Below are positions 1 to 10,062 of a stretch of 64,000 nucleotides of DNA, in pieces. Origin of the DNA: Gammaproteobacteria bacterium (lineage in GTDB: Bacteria; Pseudomonadota; Gammaproteobacteria; SZUA-229). The stretch covers positions 124,001-188,000 of the forward strand of contig JAOULX010000003.1 in the NCBI GenBank assembly GCA_029881795.1, in the 5' to 3' direction. How positions within the stretch are numbered: position 1 is the stretch's first letter; every line of letters starts with the position of its first letter. The notes beneath the pieces are model-generated. The model was not told the origin of the DNA, ran no database searches, and saw nothing but the letters and a program-made list of their open reading frames with translations. The translations under genes were made by a program, and so were the position numbers.

Positions 1-104
<104 letters not shown>

Positions 105-121
105 TTATAAAAGTTAAATCA

Positions 122-1201
122 TTATGCCTTTTCTGAAACCATTCCATGTTCCACGTGGAACATTTTCTGTTCTGACCATAATGACAAATCGACCGCATTC
201 TTTTCAATCGATGTAATAAATAATTGAGCTGGTAATTCTGACATCATTTTTAATATTTTTTGACGATGCTGGCTATCTAGCTCAGCGGGTAAATCATCAA
301 ATAAAATAACACTGTTTTTCTTGGTTGCCTGATGAAATAACAAACCTTGTAACAGCCGTAATAATACCACTAAACTCTTCTGCTGACCTCTTGAAACTGC
401 GGTTTCTGCATTTAATCCATTAATTTTAAAGCGTAAATCTGCGCGCTGTGGACCTGCTTGTGAAAAGCCTCTTTCCATGTCTGTTTTTAGGGCTTGCTCA
501 AACACCACGGGTAGATCTGTTTCTCTGTTCCAGCCTCGGTAATAATCAATAACAATGGTTTTGTCATCAAACACCAGCTCTTGAAATTGATTTACCAATA
601 GCTGTAATTGCTTTACGTAGTTTCGCCGTAAATTATCGATTTTTTCAGCTGCTTCAAAAATCTGTTGATCCCAAACATGGAATGTTTTAGCGGGCTGACG
701 ACTGCGTAAAGCGGCATTGCGTTGTTTTAAGGCTTTTTGGTAGCGTTGCCAGATACCGTTATAAGATTGTTCCACGTGGAACAATCCCCAATCGATGAAT
801 TGTCTTCTTTGTTTAGGGCCACCGGATATTAATTGGTGACTTTCAGGGTGTAGTGCAATAACAGGAAGCTGGATAGCCAGTTCAGATAGCCGATTGATTT
901 TGACACCATTGAGTTTTATTAACAGCTTTTCTCTGTCGTGCAAAATACCCGCTGGAATAATTCGATTTTGTTCATTGACCAGTCTGCTGAAGATGTGCAT
1001 TTGTTGTGAGTGCACATTCATAACATCTTTGATTTTATGGGTAAGAAAGGAACGCCCGTGAGACAGAAAGTAAATGCTTTCAAGCAGGCTGGTTTTACCA
1101 GAAGCATTGGAACCGTAGATCAGATTAACAGTTGGGCTAGGTTCAATACCCAACTGTTGAATATTCCGGAAACCCTGTGCTTCCAGATAGGCCAGACTCA
1201 T
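122..1201 (-). CDS. recF: DNA replication and repair protein RecF
   Basis: RecF, a 359-residue SMC/ABC-like ATPase that binds at single-strand/double-strand junctions and helps RecOR load RecA at gaps. The N-terminus has the Walker A motif GSNASGKTSLLE at about residues 30-41. The ABC signature appears near residue 270 (SRGQQKSLV) and the Walker B at about 300 (VILFDDLPAELDS). Length matches the family. The start is ATG at 1201 (MSLAYLEAQGFRN); no strong ribosome binding site is visible. It lies 38 bases after dnaN and 29 before gyrB in the same direction, so it is probably co-transcribed with them. Confidence 0.97.
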   Translation of the reverse strand: MSLAYLEAQGFRNIQQLGIEPSPTVNLIYGSNASGKTSLLESIYFLSHGRSFLTHKIKDVMNVHSQQMHIFSRLVNEQNRIIPAGILHDREKLLIKLNGVKINRLSELAIQLPVIALHPESHQLISGGPKQRRQFIDWGLFHVEQSYNGIWQRYQKALKQRNAALRSRQPAKTFHVWDQQIFEAAEKIDNLRRNYVKQLQLLVNQFQELVFDDKTIVIDYYRGWNRETDLPVVFEQALKTDMERGFSQAGPQRADLRFKINGLNAETAVSRGQQKSLVVLLRLLQGLLFHQATKKNSVILFDDLPAELDSQHRQKILKMMSELPAQLFITSIEKNAVDLSLWSEQKMFHVEHGMVSEKA

Positions 1202-1239
1202 ATTGCTAAGTTATTATGAAGATTATAATAATCTGCAAT

Positions 1240-2340
1240 CTATAGTCGCATTGGCATAATGACGTATTTAGAATGTTCATCATCCGGGTACTGTACCAGG
1301 CAACTACTATTAGAATCCTGCAAGCTGATATGCACCAGCTCCGATGAACTGGCATTAAGCACATCCAGCATATAATTCACATTAAAGCCGATTTCGATAT
1401 CATCTCCCTGATAGTCAGCAACTAATTCAACATCGGCTTCTTCGTGATCCGGGTTATGTGATTGCAGTTTGATTACAGCGTTATTTAATAACAGTCGAAT
1501 ACCACGAAACTTTTCGTTAGATAAAATAGAGGCTCTGACCAGAGCTTGTTTAAATTCATTTCTGTCAATAACCAGTAAATTATCGCCTTTTTCAGGAATA
1601 ACACGGGTGTAATCAGGGAAACGGCCATCGATCAGCTTTGAGGTAAAGATAATATTATCGATTTTGACTCGTATATGGTTTTTAGCAATCGCAATCTCAA
1701 CTACATCATCATTATGCTGTAATAAACGACTCAGCTCTAAAATACCTTTACGAGGAACGATCACCTGCATGTTTTCTGTAATATCTAGGCCTGCCAACTG
1801 TTCGCTATAAGACAGTCTGTGTCCATCGGTCGCAATAGAGCGAATACCTTCTGCATTCAGGTCAAATAGTAAGCCATTGAGATAATAACGAACATCTTGC
1901 TGAGCCATTGCAAATGCTGTTTTTTCAATGACCGACTTAAACTGTGTTTGAGTAATACTAAAACTCACTATCGGCGTTAATTCTTCAAGTGAAGGAAAAT
2001 CAGAAGCCGGTAGGGTGGCCAGTGAGAAACGACTGCGTGAGGATTTAACAATGGCTTTATCTTTATCAATACTGATGCTGACATTGGCACCATCAGATAA
2101 GGATTTGCAGATATCCAATAATTTCTTAGCCGGTAAGGTTGTTTCACCCGGTTCATCTGTCATCTGATTGATGGTTGAAACTAATTCAATTTCAAGATCG
2201 GTAGCAGTCAGCGAAATACTTTGAGCATCACATTGAATTAAGACATTGGACAATGCCGGCATGGTTTGCCTTTTTTCGACAGCTCCGATGATTTGCTGGA
2301 GAGGTTTTAAAAGATCATCCCTTTGAATTGAAAGTTTCAT
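1240..2340 (-). CDS. dnaN: DNA polymerase III beta subunit (sliding clamp)
   Basis: The replication sliding clamp, 366 residues, the normal length. It forms a ring dimer around DNA that tethers polymerases and repair enzymes. The N-terminus MKLSIQRDDLLKPLQQIIGAVEKRQTMP and the C-terminal end MPMRL (the clamp's protein-binding pocket region) are typical. The ATG is preceded by GGTAAG as ribosome binding site. It sits second in the dnaA-dnaN-recF-gyrB set, separated from dnaA by 284 bases that carry two DnaA boxes, so its expression may respond to DnaA. Confidence 0.98.
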   Translation of the reverse strand: MKLSIQRDDLLKPLQQIIGAVEKRQTMPALSNVLIQCDAQSISLTATDLEIELVSTINQMTDEPGETTLPAKKLLDICKSLSDGANVSISIDKDKAIVKSSRSRFSLATLPASDFPSLEELTPIVSFSITQTQFKSVIEKTAFAMAQQDVRYYLNGLLFDLNAEGIRSIATDGHRLSYSEQLAGLDITENMQVIVPRKGILELSRLLQHNDDVVEIAIAKNHIRVKIDNIIFTSKLIDGRFPDYTRVIPEKGDNLLVIDRNEFKQALVRASILSNEKFRGIRLLLNNAVIKLQSHNPDHEEADVELVADYQGDDIEIGFNVNYMLDVLNASSSELVHISLQDSNSSCLVQYPDDEHSKYVIMPMRL

Positions 2341-2624
2341 AGCTTACCTTATTAATATAATTTGTTTTTTTATATAAAAATAGTAGTAGTAATAAGTATC
2401 CCTTAAAAACGGGGGTAACTCAGTAATTGTATTATATTTCAACTGCTTAGCAACGAAAATCATACTGCATAAGCCGCTATTAAGTTGCGAGTATCATGCA
2501 AACAACTTGTGGATAACTTTATCGCTTCATTTTATACCGTGTTAATAAAGAGCTTATCCACAAGCAAATCACATTATATCCCTAAGCCTCGATATGAAGT
2601 AGTAGGGATCGTTTATTTTAGCGA
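2341..2624. promoter_or_regulatory. dnaA-dnaN intergenic region with two consensus DnaA boxes
   Basis: This AT-rich gap holds two perfect TTATCCACA DnaA boxes: 2554-2562 on the plus strand and 2508-2516 on the minus strand, 37 bases apart and in opposite orientation. They could serve dnaN promoter control or act as an auxiliary part of the origin. In Pseudomonas-type chromosomes both flanks of dnaA carry boxes. No gene is visible here. Confidence 0.7.
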
Positions 2625-4010
2625 TCAGGTACTTAATATACGGTAAAGATTTTTATAATCTTCATCAATCCGCATATCAGATTCTCTTAGCTCAATCACT
2701 TTCTTGCAGGCATGAATAACCGTGGTGTGATCACGGCCACCGAAAGCCGCGCCAATTTCAGGCAAACTGTGATTGGTTAATTCCTTTGATAACGCCATTG
2801 CAATCTGCCGTGGCCGGGTAATTGAACGACTACGGCGGTTAGACAGCAAATCTGAAATACGAATCTTGAAATACTCAGCCACCGTTTTTTGAATGTTTTC
2901 GATTGTCACCTGTTTATCGTGTTGCGCAATCAGATCTTTTAAGGCCTCTTTGGCAAACTCGATATTGATTTCACTACCGGTAAAACGCGCAGTGGCACTG
3001 ACCCGGCGTAAAGCGCCTTCAAGTTCACGGATGTTGGAGCGAATGCGTTTAGCAATGAAGAAAGCCGTGTCATCAGGAATAACCAGGCCATGCTCTTCTG
3101 CTTTTTTATGCAGGATAGCGACGCGTGTTTCCAGCTCCGGTGGTTCAATAGCCTGGGTTAAACCCCAGCCAAAGCGCGATTTTAGCCGGTCTTCAAGCCC
3201 ATCAATTTCTTTCGGGTAGCGGTCACAGGTCAGAATAATCTGGCGGTTACCTTCAAGCAGTGTATTAAAGGTGTGAAAAAACTCTTCCTGTGAGGAGTTT
3301 TTACGGGCGAAAAACTGGATGTCATCAATCAACAAGGCATCAAGTGATCGATAGTATTGTTTGAATTCATCGATCATTTTATGTTGTAGCGCTTTAATCA
3401 TGTGAGAGACAAACCGTTCCGAATGCAGATACGCGACTTTAGCATTTGGATTGGTCTGCAAGATTTGATTACCAATCGCGTGCATTAAATGGGTTTTACC
3501 AAGACCCACGCCGCCGTAAATAAAAAACGGGTTATAGGCCTGACCAGGGGTTTCAGCCACTTGTTTGGCAGCGGCGCAGGCCAGTTGATTAGATTTACCC
3601 TCAACAAACTGTTCAAAGGTATAGTTTGGGTTGAGGTTAGAGACAAAGGACTCTGCAGGGCTATCGATAGCCGCCTCCGCCGGTTTAGTACGGGTTACCT
3701 GTTGCAGCCTTTCCGCCAGACTATCGGGTAAGTTTCGGTTAAATTCGCGTTTTACAGTGGTCTTCTTTTGACTACCCACGGTTAAATTCACGTTGTAATC
3801 ATCAGATTTGCTTATTTTTTTTACAATCGTCTGAATTTGAGAAAAATAATTACCCTTAACCCAGTTTAAAACAAACTGATTAGGTGCCAGCAGGCTCAGG
3901 CTATTGGTTTCTTCAATCGCGTGCAGTGGCCGAATCCAAGTATTGAGTTGTTGCTCAGTCAGCGTGTCTTCCAGTGCCTGCAAGCACGCCAGCCAAATAG
4001 TATCGGACAA
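2625..4010 (-). CDS. dnaA: Chromosomal replication initiator protein DnaA
   Basis: DnaA, 461 residues, the AAA+ protein that binds DnaA boxes and melts oriC. Domains in order: an N-terminal helicase-interaction domain (to about residue 85), a variable linker, the AAA+ core with Walker [14 protein letters not shown] near residue 168 and Walker [10 protein letters not shown], and the C-terminal DNA-binding domain with the signature [14 protein letters not shown]. The start is TTG at 4010 (MSDTIW...); AGGGGA lies about 10 bases upstream. A non-ATG start is common for dnaA (E. coli uses GTG). It is the first gene of the leftward replication set. Confidence 0.98.
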   Translation of the reverse strand: MSDTIWLACLQALEDTLTEQQLNTWIRPLHAIEETNSLSLLAPNQFVLNWVKGNYFSQIQTIVKKISKSDDYNVNLTVGSQKKTTVKREFNRNLPDSLAERLQQVTRTKPAEAAIDSPAESFVSNLNPNYTFEQFVEGKSNQLACAAAKQVAETPGQAYNPFFIYGGVGLGKTHLMHAIGNQILQTNPNAKVAYLHSERFVSHMIKALQHKMIDEFKQYYRSLDALLIDDIQFFARKNSSQEEFFHTFNTLLEGNRQIILTCDRYPKEIDGLEDRLKSRFGWGLTQAIEPPELETRVAILHKKAEEHGLVIPDDTAFFIAKRIRSNIRELEGALRRVSATARFTGSEINIEFAKEALKDLIAQHDKQVTIENIQKTVAEYFKIRISDLLSNRRSRSITRPRQIAMALSKELTNHSLPEIGAAFGGRDHTTVIHACKKVIELRESDMRIDEDYKNLYRILST

Positions 4011-4314
4011 TTTGGATATTCCCCTAACAGCCTGAGCGCGCAGAAATCGTCAGAGATTGCAGCGAAAACAGACCTGTAAATAATGAAAAAGAAAACGATC
4101 TTTATGAGAAAGAATGTAAGCTGATGTAGCACAGCTAGTGGATAAAGATCAGACCATTATTTTAGCGCTCAGCGGAAAAGTTATCCACAGTTATCCGGCG
4201 CTTTTTTGATTATTTGTGGATAAGTTAATTAGTGTAATAATATTTTGCATTTGTCGTGTTAAACAAGTAAAATCCGCGGTTCGATTTTGTAGCTCTATTC
4301 TGGATATCAGTGAT
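4011..4314. other. Probable replication origin (oriC) between dnaA and rpmH
   Basis: This 304-base gap between divergent dnaA and rpmH holds a DnaA-box cluster. There are two perfect boxes, TTATCCACA at 4181-4189 (plus) and its complement TGTGGATAA at 4215-4223. A one-mismatch box, AGTGGATAA, is at 4137-4145, and a half-like TTATCCGGC directly abuts the first at 4190. An AT-rich stretch (about 4224-4256) next to the outer box is a good candidate unwinding element, and GATC sites occur near 4098 and 4147. The dnaA-rpmH gap is oriC in Pseudomonas and relatives. Function here is inferred. Confidence 0.75.
4245..4273 (+). promoter_or_regulatory. Predicted sigma-70 promoter of rpmH-rnpA
   Basis: TTGCAT at 4245-4250 and TAAAAT at 4268-4273 are separated by exactly 17 bases, a near-consensus housekeeping promoter. 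The predicted transcription start is near 4280, about 35 bases before rpmH. It lies just right of the DnaA boxes, so DnaA binding could affect it. Confidence 0.6.
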
Positions 4315-4449
4315 ATGAAAAGAACATTCCAACCTAGCCGTATTAAACGTGCTCGTACACATGGTTATCGCGCTCGTATGGCCACTAAAGGTGGACGTGC
4401 AGTAGTAAAAGCGAGACGTGCAAAAGGCCGTAAGCGCTTAACTGCTTAA
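4315..4449 (+). CDS. rpmH: 50S ribosomal protein L34
   Basis: L34, a 44-residue, strongly basic protein of the large ribosomal subunit. It starts at the internal ATG at 4315 ([17 protein letters not shown]) and ends KGRKRLTA, matching the usual 44-46 residue family length. A longer reading frame begins upstream, but the conserved N-terminus fixes this start. It is the first gene of the rightward rpmH-rnpA-yidD-yidC-mnmE set, with rnpA 28 bases downstream. Confidence 0.97.
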   Translation: MKRTFQPSRIKRARTHGYRARMATKGGRAVVKARRAKGRKRLTA

Positions 4450-4477
4450 TATTTCTTAGACTAATTAAGAGATATTA

Positions 4478-4852
4478 ATGACCGGTAATGCGCACTTTCC
4501 CAAGTGCGCAAAGCTCTTAAAGCCAGCAGAATTTAAACGCGTGTTTAATGCTGCGAAAAAAGTGAGTGACCGTCATCTGACGGTTTTCTACAGCGCAAAC
4601 GACCTCAATCAGCCCCGATTAGGTCTGGCAATATCCAAAAAAGTATCGAAACGGGCTGTTGATCGTAACCGCATTAAACGCCTGGCAAGAGAAACCTTTC
4701 GCTTACAACAACCTGATCTGCAGTATTCAGATTGTATTGTTCTGGCCAGACCCAGTGCGGTTAAGGTTGATAATAAAGAACTGAATGCGTCCTTTAATAA
4801 ACTTTGGAACAAGTTAAGTCAGACTAAACCCAAGGTGACAGCTGATGCATAA
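4478..4852 (+). CDS. rnpA: Ribonuclease P protein component
   Basis: The 124-residue basic protein subunit of RNase P, which with the M1 RNA removes 5' leaders from tRNA precursors. The family signature is visible in KKVSKRAVDRNRIKRLARE (about residues 58-76). The ATG is preceded by AAGAGA. Its end overlaps yidD by 8 bases, so the two are translationally coupled. This is the standard neighbour order in gammaproteobacteria. Confidence 0.96.
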   Translation: MTGNAHFPKCAKLLKPAEFKRVFNAAKKVSDRHLTVFYSANDLNQPRLGLAISKKVSKRAVDRNRIKRLARETFRLQQPDLQYSDCIVLARPSAVKVDNKELNASFNKLWNKLSQTKPKVTADA

Positions 4853-5084
4853 ACTATTTATCTATATAATACGTGCCTATCAGATTGTACTGAGCCCGGT
4901 TTTTGGCCAGCACTGCCGTTTTACACCGAGCTGCTCGAATTATGCTATTGAAGCATTACAAAAACATGGTATTTTGCGGGGCAGCTGGTTAGCAAGCAAA
5001 CGTTTATTGAGTTGTCACCCCTGGCACGAAGGGGGCTATGATCCGGTGCCGGAGCATAAGCACAACTGTAAGCACAAACATTAA
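4845..5084 (+). CDS. yidD: Membrane protein insertion efficiency factor YidD
   Basis: A 79-residue YidD family protein, a small membrane-associated protein thought to help YidC-dependent insertion of inner-membrane proteins. Family motifs are clear: an amphipathic N-terminus (IRAYQIVLSPVFG), CRFTPSCSNYAIEA, and CHPWHEGGYDPVP. The C-terminal tail is unusually rich in His and Lys (EHKHNCKHKH). It overlaps rnpA by 8 bases and lies 55 bases before yidC. Confidence 0.95.
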   Translation: MHKLFIYIIRAYQIVLSPVFGQHCRFTPSCSNYAIEALQKHGILRGSWLASKRLLSCHPWHEGGYDPVPEHKHNCKHKH

Positions 5085-5139
5085 TTGACTATAAAACTGT
5101 TTTAAACAGTTCAATGCATATAAAAGAAGAATCAGACTG

Positions 5140-6822
5140 ATGGAAAATCAACGCACACTCTTATATATATCTCTGGCGATGTTATTGTTTTTATTGTGGG
5201 GTAGCTGGCAGCAAGATTACGGCCCACAGCCAGAACAGGTTATCAGCAAACCATCAGCAAGCAACGAAAGTAGCGCGATAGCGGATGATATTCCCGGTGC
5301 TGCGAAGCCACCCGCAACCGATCTACCGGCAGCAGTCCCGATGACAGATAGCAAAGGCATGCCAATCATGTCGGCTATTGCAGATAAGCCCGGTCAGCAG
5401 CGTATACACATTGAAACCGATAAATTAATCGTTGAACTGGATAGCCGAGGTGGTAATTTCAGTGTGGTAAAACTGCGTGATTACCCACAAAATGCCGATT
5501 CAGATGAACCGTTTCTGATCATGGGTGGTGAGTTTGATAAGTTTTCAACAGCCCAGTCTGGTCTGGTGTCTGCTGCATCACAAGCGCCATCACACCACAC
5601 GGTTTATCATGCAGAGAAAACAGCTTACAAACTCGAAGAAGGCCAGAATGAACTGCAGGTCAACTTATTCTGGCAGTCAGAAAAAGGTGATCGCTTCGTA
5701 AAAACCATTCATTTCAAACGCGGCAGCTACGAAATTGATATCAGCCACAAAGTGACCCCGGCGGCAGACTGGAATGGTAGCCAGTACAGTCAGCTGATCA
5801 TGGCGGAACCCCAATCGAAAGATAACCAGTTCATCTACACCTATACCGGTGGCGTTATCTACAATGACGATTTCAAATATTCGAAAGTCGAATTTTCAGA
5901 CATGGCGAATAAAAGTCTGGATATAGACTCATCCGCAACCTTTAAAGCCGGCTGGGCAGCGATGATCCAGCACTACTTCCTGGCTTCGTGGGTGCCCGGC
6001 GCAGATGAAAATAACTTCTACTACACCAAACAAACCGGTGATAACCGTTACATGTTGGGATTGCGCTCAGCAGCTATCAATATCAAAGCCGGTGAAACAG
6101 GCGAATTTAACCGTAAACTGGTAGTCGGCCCCAAATTACAGCACCAGCTGGAAAAAATCGCCCCGGGACTAGAGCTAACGGTAGATTATGGCTTCCTGAC
6201 AATTATTGCCAAGCCATTGTTCTGGTTACTGGAAGTCTTCTATGACTTCTTTGGTAACTGGGGTTGGGCCATTATCTTTCTGACCATTACCGTTAAACTG
6301 ATCTTCTATAAATTATCAGAAGCCAGCTACCGCTCAATGGCGAAAATGCGCAAACTCGGCCCGCGTTTAAAATCACTGAAAGAGCGTTTTGGTGATGACC
6401 GTCAGGCCATGAGTAAAGCCATGATGGAAATGTACAAAACAGAGAAAATAAACCCACTTGGCGGTTGTTTCCCGATGTTAGTGCAAATACCGGTCTTTAT
6501 CGCGTTATATTGGGTACTGCTGGAAAGTGTCGAAATGCGTAATGCACCCTTCGCATTATGGTTAGATAACCTGTCAGAAAAAGATCCGTACTTCGTACTG
6601 CCCTTATTAATGGGTATTTCAATGTTTGTGCAGTTTAAATTAAACCCGGCACCGATGGACCCGATACAGAAAAAAGTCTTTCAGTTCATGCCGATTATAT
6701 TTACTGTCTTCTTCGCCTTCTTCCCATCAGGTCTGGTGCTGTACTGGGTGGTTAACAACATCCTGTCGATCACGCAGCAATACATCATTACCAAACGGAT
6801 TGAAGCCGGCGCAGAAAAGTAA
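5140..6822 (+). CDS. yidC: Membrane protein insertase YidC
   Basis: YidC, 560 residues, the inner-membrane insertase that works alone or with SecYEG. It has an N-terminal membrane anchor (residues about 6-24, [15 protein letters not shown]), a large periplasmic domain typical of Gram-negative YidC (about residues 60-345), and a C-terminal catalytic core of five membrane segments from about residue 350. The core includes [16 protein letters not shown] and the end segment [12 protein letters not shown]. Length is normal. It ends 20 bases before mnmE. Confidence 0.97.
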   Translation: MENQRTLLYISLAMLLFLLWGSWQQDYGPQPEQVISKPSASNESSAIADDIPGAAKPPATDLPAAVPMTDSKGMPIMSAIADKPGQQRIHIETDKLIVELDSRGGNFSVVKLRDYPQNADSDEPFLIMGGEFDKFSTAQSGLVSAASQAPSHHTVYHAEKTAYKLEEGQNELQVNLFWQSEKGDRFVKTIHFKRGSYEIDISHKVTPAADWNGSQYSQLIMAEPQSKDNQFIYTYTGGVIYNDDFKYSKVEFSDMANKSLDIDSSATFKAGWAAMIQHYFLASWVPGADENNFYYTKQTGDNRYMLGLRSAAINIKAGETGEFNRKLVVGPKLQHQLEKIAPGLELTVDYGFLTIIAKPLFWLLEVFYDFFGNWGWAIIFLTITVKLIFYKLSEASYRSMAKMRKLGPRLKSLKERFGDDRQAMSKAMMEMYKTEKINPLGGCFPMLVQIPVFIALYWVLLESVEMRNAPFALWLDNLSEKDPYFVLPLLMGISMFVQFKLNPAPMDPIQKKVFQFMPIIFTVFFAFFPSGLVLYWVVNNILSITQQYIITKRIEAGAEK

Positions 6823-6842
6823 ACATAAGTCAGCCATCTGAG

Positions 6843-8183
6843 ATGGAAACGACAGATACCATAGCAGCCATCGCGACCCCCTCGGGTCGAGGTGGCGTCG
6901 GTATCGTCAGAATATCGGGGCCGAAATGCCGCGAAATTGCTGATAAAATCCTCAAAAAAACATTAACACCACGCAATGCCGATTACTGCCCGTTCTATGA
7001 CGGCGATAACAACATCATCGATCATGGCATCGCGCTATTTTTTAACAACCCACATTCATTTACCGGCGAAGATATCCTAGAGCTGCAAGGCCATGGTGGC
7101 CCGGTCGTCATGGACATGCTGCTAAAGCGGGTTTGCGAGCTCGGTGCACGCATTGCCCACGCCGGCGAATTTTCAGAACGCGCCTTTCTCAACGACAAAA
7201 TGGACCTGGCACAAGCCGAAGCAATAGCCGACTTAATCGAAGCCGATAGCGCCGAAGCCGCTCGCGCTGCAGTGCGCTCGATGCAAGGGGAGTTCTCGGC
7301 ACGAATTACCGATCTGGTCGAACAGCTGATACAACTGCGAATATATGTAGAAGCCGCACTGGACTTTCCCGAAGAAGAAATTGATTTTTTGGCCGATGCA
7401 CACGTCAGCCAACAACTCGATAGCCTGCAGACTAGCATTTCTCAGGTCTGGTCTGCCGCCCGCCAAGGCACACTCCTGCGTGAAGGCATGACGGTGGTGA
7501 TCGCAGGTCGACCCAATGCCGGCAAATCGAGTTTACTCAATGCCCTATCAGGCAGAGAAACTGCGATCGTAACCCATATTGAAGGCACCACCCGAGACGT
7601 ACTGCGCGAACATATCCAGATCGACGGCATGCCCTTACACGTGATCGACACCGCCGGTCTGCGTGAAACAGACGACCCGGTCGAGCAAGAAGGCGTGCGC
7701 CGGGCCTGGCTCGAAATAGAAAAAGCCGACCGAATATTACTGGTAACGGATCAACAACAAGCAAGTGATGATAAGTTACTCGAAAACCTGCCGAAAAGTA
7801 TCGAAATAACCAGAATAAACAACAAAATTGATATTAACGGAAAAGCTGCTGCAATCAAACAACATGAAAACAGCACAGAAATCGAGTTATCAGCGAAATC
7901 TGGTGAAGGTATCGATCTGTTAAAAGCACACCTCAAACACTGCATGGGATTCGAGCAATCCACCGAAGGCCAGTTCATGGCAAGGCGCCGGCATTTAACA
8001 GCGCTAGACACCGCACAACAAAGCATCAAAGCGGCAATGCTAAACTTGCAAACCGTTCAAGCCGGTGAGCTGATCGCCGAAGAACTCAAAGATGCACAAA
8101 ATGCCTTATCCGAAATCACCGGCGAATTTAGCAGCGATGATTTATTAGGCAGGATATTTAGTAGTTTTTGTATTGGGAAATAA
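6843..8183 (+). CDS. mnmE: tRNA modification GTPase MnmE (TrmE)
   Basis: MnmE, 446 residues. With MnmG it installs the (carboxymethyl)aminomethyl group on wobble uridine 34 of several tRNAs. It has an N-terminal folate-binding domain, a helical domain interrupted by the G domain (P-loop [14 protein letters not shown] near residue 222; DTAG switch), and the C-terminal FCIGK motif whose cysteine is functionally important. It ends the conserved origin block. The 3' end of this gene is a known integration site for SGI1-type islands, and accessory DNA starts directly after it here. Confidence 0.97.
   Translation: METTDTIAAIATPSGRGGVGIVRISGPKCREIADKILKKTLTPRNADYCPFYDGDNNIIDHGIALFFNNPHSFTGEDILELQGHGGPVVMDMLLKRVCELGARIAHAGEFSERAFLNDKMDLAQAEAIADLIEADSAEAARAAVRSMQGEFSARITDLVEQLIQLRIYVEAALDFPEEEIDFLADAHVSQQLDSLQTSISQVWSAARQGTLLREGMTVVIAGRPNAGKSSLLNALSGRETAIVTHIEGTTRDVLREHIQIDGMPLHVIDTAGLRETDDPVEQEGVRRAWLEIEKADRILLVTDQQQASDDKLLENLPKSIEITRINNKIDINGKAAAIKQHENSTEIELSAKSGEGIDLLKAHLKHCMGFEQSTEGQFMARRRHLTALDTAQQSIKAAMLNLQTVQAGELIAEELKDAQNALSEITGEFSSDDLLGRIFSSFCIGK
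8166..8183 (+). other. mnmE 3' end: possible island attachment site
   Basis: The last 18 bases of mnmE (TTTTGTATTGGGAAATAA, encoding FCIGK-stop) correspond to the sequence used as attB by Salmonella genomic island 1 and related elements. The gene is intact and the next 10 kb is mobile or accessory DNA, which fits a used site. I did not find a second copy of this 18-mer downstream, so an attL/attR pair is not shown. Confidence 0.3.
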
Positions 8184-8260
8184 TCAAAGCCTGTCTAGTG
8201 GGCTTTTAACGGCAGAGGCACCTTTTTGCATAACGTGCGTGTACGACGTTTATGGATAAA

Positions 8261-8878
8261 CTAGTGTCGCGGGAGGCAGGACGCCGGGAGTGACAATTTG
8301 CTCATCAACTTTTCCTTATAACCAAGTAACTCTTGGACTGTTCGGATGTCACTTCCATTTTCTAAAAGGTGAGTAGCAAAGCAATGTCTAAAAGTATGGC
8401 TGCTAACCTTTCTATTAATTTCTAGCGCGTTGACCGCTTTTTTAACAGCCCTGGTTAGGTTCTTTTCATACAAATGATGACGACGTGTTTTGCCTGATTC
8501 TGGATCAATGGATAACTTTGTTGAAGGAAAAATATACTGCCACCTCCATTCGCTACCTGCATTAGGGTATTTTCTATGCAGAGCATAGGGTAAATAAACT
8601 TCACCAAAACCATCATTGAGATCTTTATCGTGTAGGTCTTTGGCTTTGATAATATGTGATTTTAAATCCTTAATAACATTTTCGGGCAGTACAGATACTC
8701 TATCTTTATTGCCTTTTCCGGAGCGTATAATTATTTGTCGGTACTCAAAGTTTATATCCTGAACTCGGAAACGCATAACTTCCATTAAGCGTAGCCCTGC
8801 CCCATAAAGTAATTGGGCTATTAATTTATAGGTCCCGTTTAGCTCATTAATCAAAGCTTTAACTTCTGAAGGAGAAAG
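8261..8878 (-). pseudogene. Integron-type tyrosine recombinase remnant (IntI-like), truncated at both ends
   Basis: This is the middle of an integron integrase. The readable part runs from SLSPSEVKAL through GLRLMEVMRFRVQDI and contains the IntI-specific block (DLNDGFGEVYLP, RKYPNAGSEWRWQYIFPS, RRHHLYE). It continues to SHTFRHCFATHLLENG and VQELLGYK. The reading frame then departs from the family (KLSLPASCLPRH), so the catalytic tyrosine segment is missing. At the other end, about 110 N-terminal residues are lost where the IS3 element abuts at 8879. The Arg of the first catalytic box and the HxxR box remain. It cannot be active. No convincing attI or attC site was found beside it. Confidence 0.85.
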
Positions 8879-8909
8879 TGACCCGTACCCCGTAAAACGG
8901 ACATAGATT
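8879..8909. repeat. IS3 terminal inverted repeat, left end
   Basis: It begins TGACCCGTACCCC and pairs with the complement of 10063-10093 (TGACCTGTACCCC...), with 26 of 31 positions identical. The orfB stop codon at 8908-8910 lies at its inner edge. Confidence 0.85.
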
Positions 8910-9687
8910 AAGCAGTCATTTGTTCAAACTTAAGTGGCGATATATTACCTAAGTGTGAATGTCTGCGTTTACGATTATAAAACCCTTCAATGTATTGAAA
9001 CAAGCTAATACGAGCTTCTTCAATGTTTTTATAATGATCATGGTTTACATGTTCAGTTTTTAACGTACCGAAAAAACTTTTTGCAACGGCATTATCCCAG
9101 CAGTTGCCTTTTCGACTCATGCTTATCTTTACCGTTCTCAGTTTAGTTTCAACTTCATCCGAAACATACTGAGAACCTCGGTCTGAATGAAATAATTCAG
9201 GTAAGCATCCTCGTCTCTGCTGTGCGTTATCAATCGCTTCACAAACCAAAGAACTGCGCATGTGGTTAGCTAACTGCCAACCAATGATCATTCGAGAATA
9301 TAAATCGATGATCGTGGCTAAGTAAACCCAACCTGTTGCTGTACCAATATAAGTAATGTCACTCACCCAAACAGAATTCGGTTTGTTAACCGTAAATTGT
9401 CGATCAAGTACATTCTTTGCAACGGCTCTATCGTGCGTTGAGTCTGTCGTCACAACAAACTTCTTATGCTGTTTAGGATATATGTCATATTCTTGCTTTA
9501 ACCTTGCAACGCGCTTGTGATTCACATCTTCACCTAAATCATTTAGATCATCTGTTAATCGACGCACCCCATAAGTGTTTTGACTTTGTTTAAAGCACTC
9601 AACGAGTTTAGGTACAAGCGCTGTATCACTTTGTTCTCGATTGCTTAGCGGCCTACTTCGCCAGTCATAAAATCCGCTTTTTGACAC
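8908..9687 (-). CDS. IS3 transposase OrfB (DDE domain)
   Basis: The catalytic part of an IS3 transposase, 259 residues from the GTG shown. The rve integrase core has the acidic triad in VWVSDITYIGT, LFHSDRGSQY and NAVAKSFFGTLKTE, with an HTH_21 segment before it. The open frame continues upstream without stop to the slippery site near 9784 (encoding GGSLLRETPSIRYRFIESHH). The natural product is therefore an OrfAB fusion made by -1 frameshifting. All key residues are present, so the element may be mobile. Confidence 0.93.
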   Translation of the reverse strand: MSKSGFYDWRSRPLSNREQSDTALVPKLVECFKQSQNTYGVRRLTDDLNDLGEDVNHKRVARLKQEYDIYPKQHKKFVVTTDSTHDRAVAKNVLDRQFTVNKPNSVWVSDITYIGTATGWVYLATIIDLYSRMIIGWQLANHMRSSLVCEAIDNAQQRRGCLPELFHSDRGSQYVSDEVETKLRTVKISMSRKGNCWDNAVAKSFFGTLKTEHVNHDHYKNIEEARISLFQYIEGFYNRKRRHSHLGNISPLKFEQMTA

Positions 9688-9749
9688 CCCTAAAATACGA
9701 CACTGTAGTTGAATGTCGAATTCATGGTGTGACTCAATAAACCGATACC

Positions 9750-10037
9750 TTATGCTTGGTGTCTCGCGAAGTAGGCTGCCGCCTTTTTTAATATTTCTCG
9801 CTCTTGTTTAAGTTGTGCATTTTCTTTTTTAAGCGCAGCCAGCTCTTGTTCTGGCGATAATGTATTAGGGTTATCTAAAACATCGCCTCGGTATTGACTG
9901 ATCCAATTATAAAGACTAGCCTCATTAATGCCCAAATCTCGTGCTACTTGAGCCTGGCTTGACTCACTCGATAAGGCTAAGCTCACCGCATCAATCTTAA
10001 ATTCTGTTGTATACTTTCTGTTACCCATATTTAACAC
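9750..10037 (-). CDS. IS3 transposase OrfA (helix-turn-helix protein)
   Basis: A 95-residue OrfA. It has an N-terminal HTH of the transposase_8 type (KYTTEFKIDAVSLAL ... QVARDLGINEASLYNWI) and a C-terminal leucine-zipper-like coiled coil (LAALKKENAQLKQEREILKK). It binds the terminal repeats and is the N-terminal part of the OrfAB transposase. The slippery run lies in its last 15 codons. Confidence 0.92.
   Translation of the reverse strand: MLNMGNRKYTTEFKIDAVSLALSSESSQAQVARDLGINEASLYNWISQYRGDVLDNPNTLSPEQELAALKKENAQLKQEREILKKAAAYFARHQA
9783..9789 (-). other. Programmed -1 ribosomal frameshift site (A6G)
   Basis: The minus strand reads A-AAA-AAG in the orfA frame (ATTAAAAAAGGCGG around it), the standard IS3 slippery heptamer. 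Shifting back one base here continues in an open frame directly into OrfB. Confidence 0.75.
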
Positions 10038-10062
10038 CTCATTTCAGTTAGTTTAACTTAGA

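Noticed and set aside
8184-8260. Sequence GCATAACGTGCG...GTTTATGG that resembles an integron attC or attI site
   Set aside because: The core triplets do not fit RYYYAAC/GTTRRRY, the paired R/L boxes are not symmetrical, and no cassette array follows.
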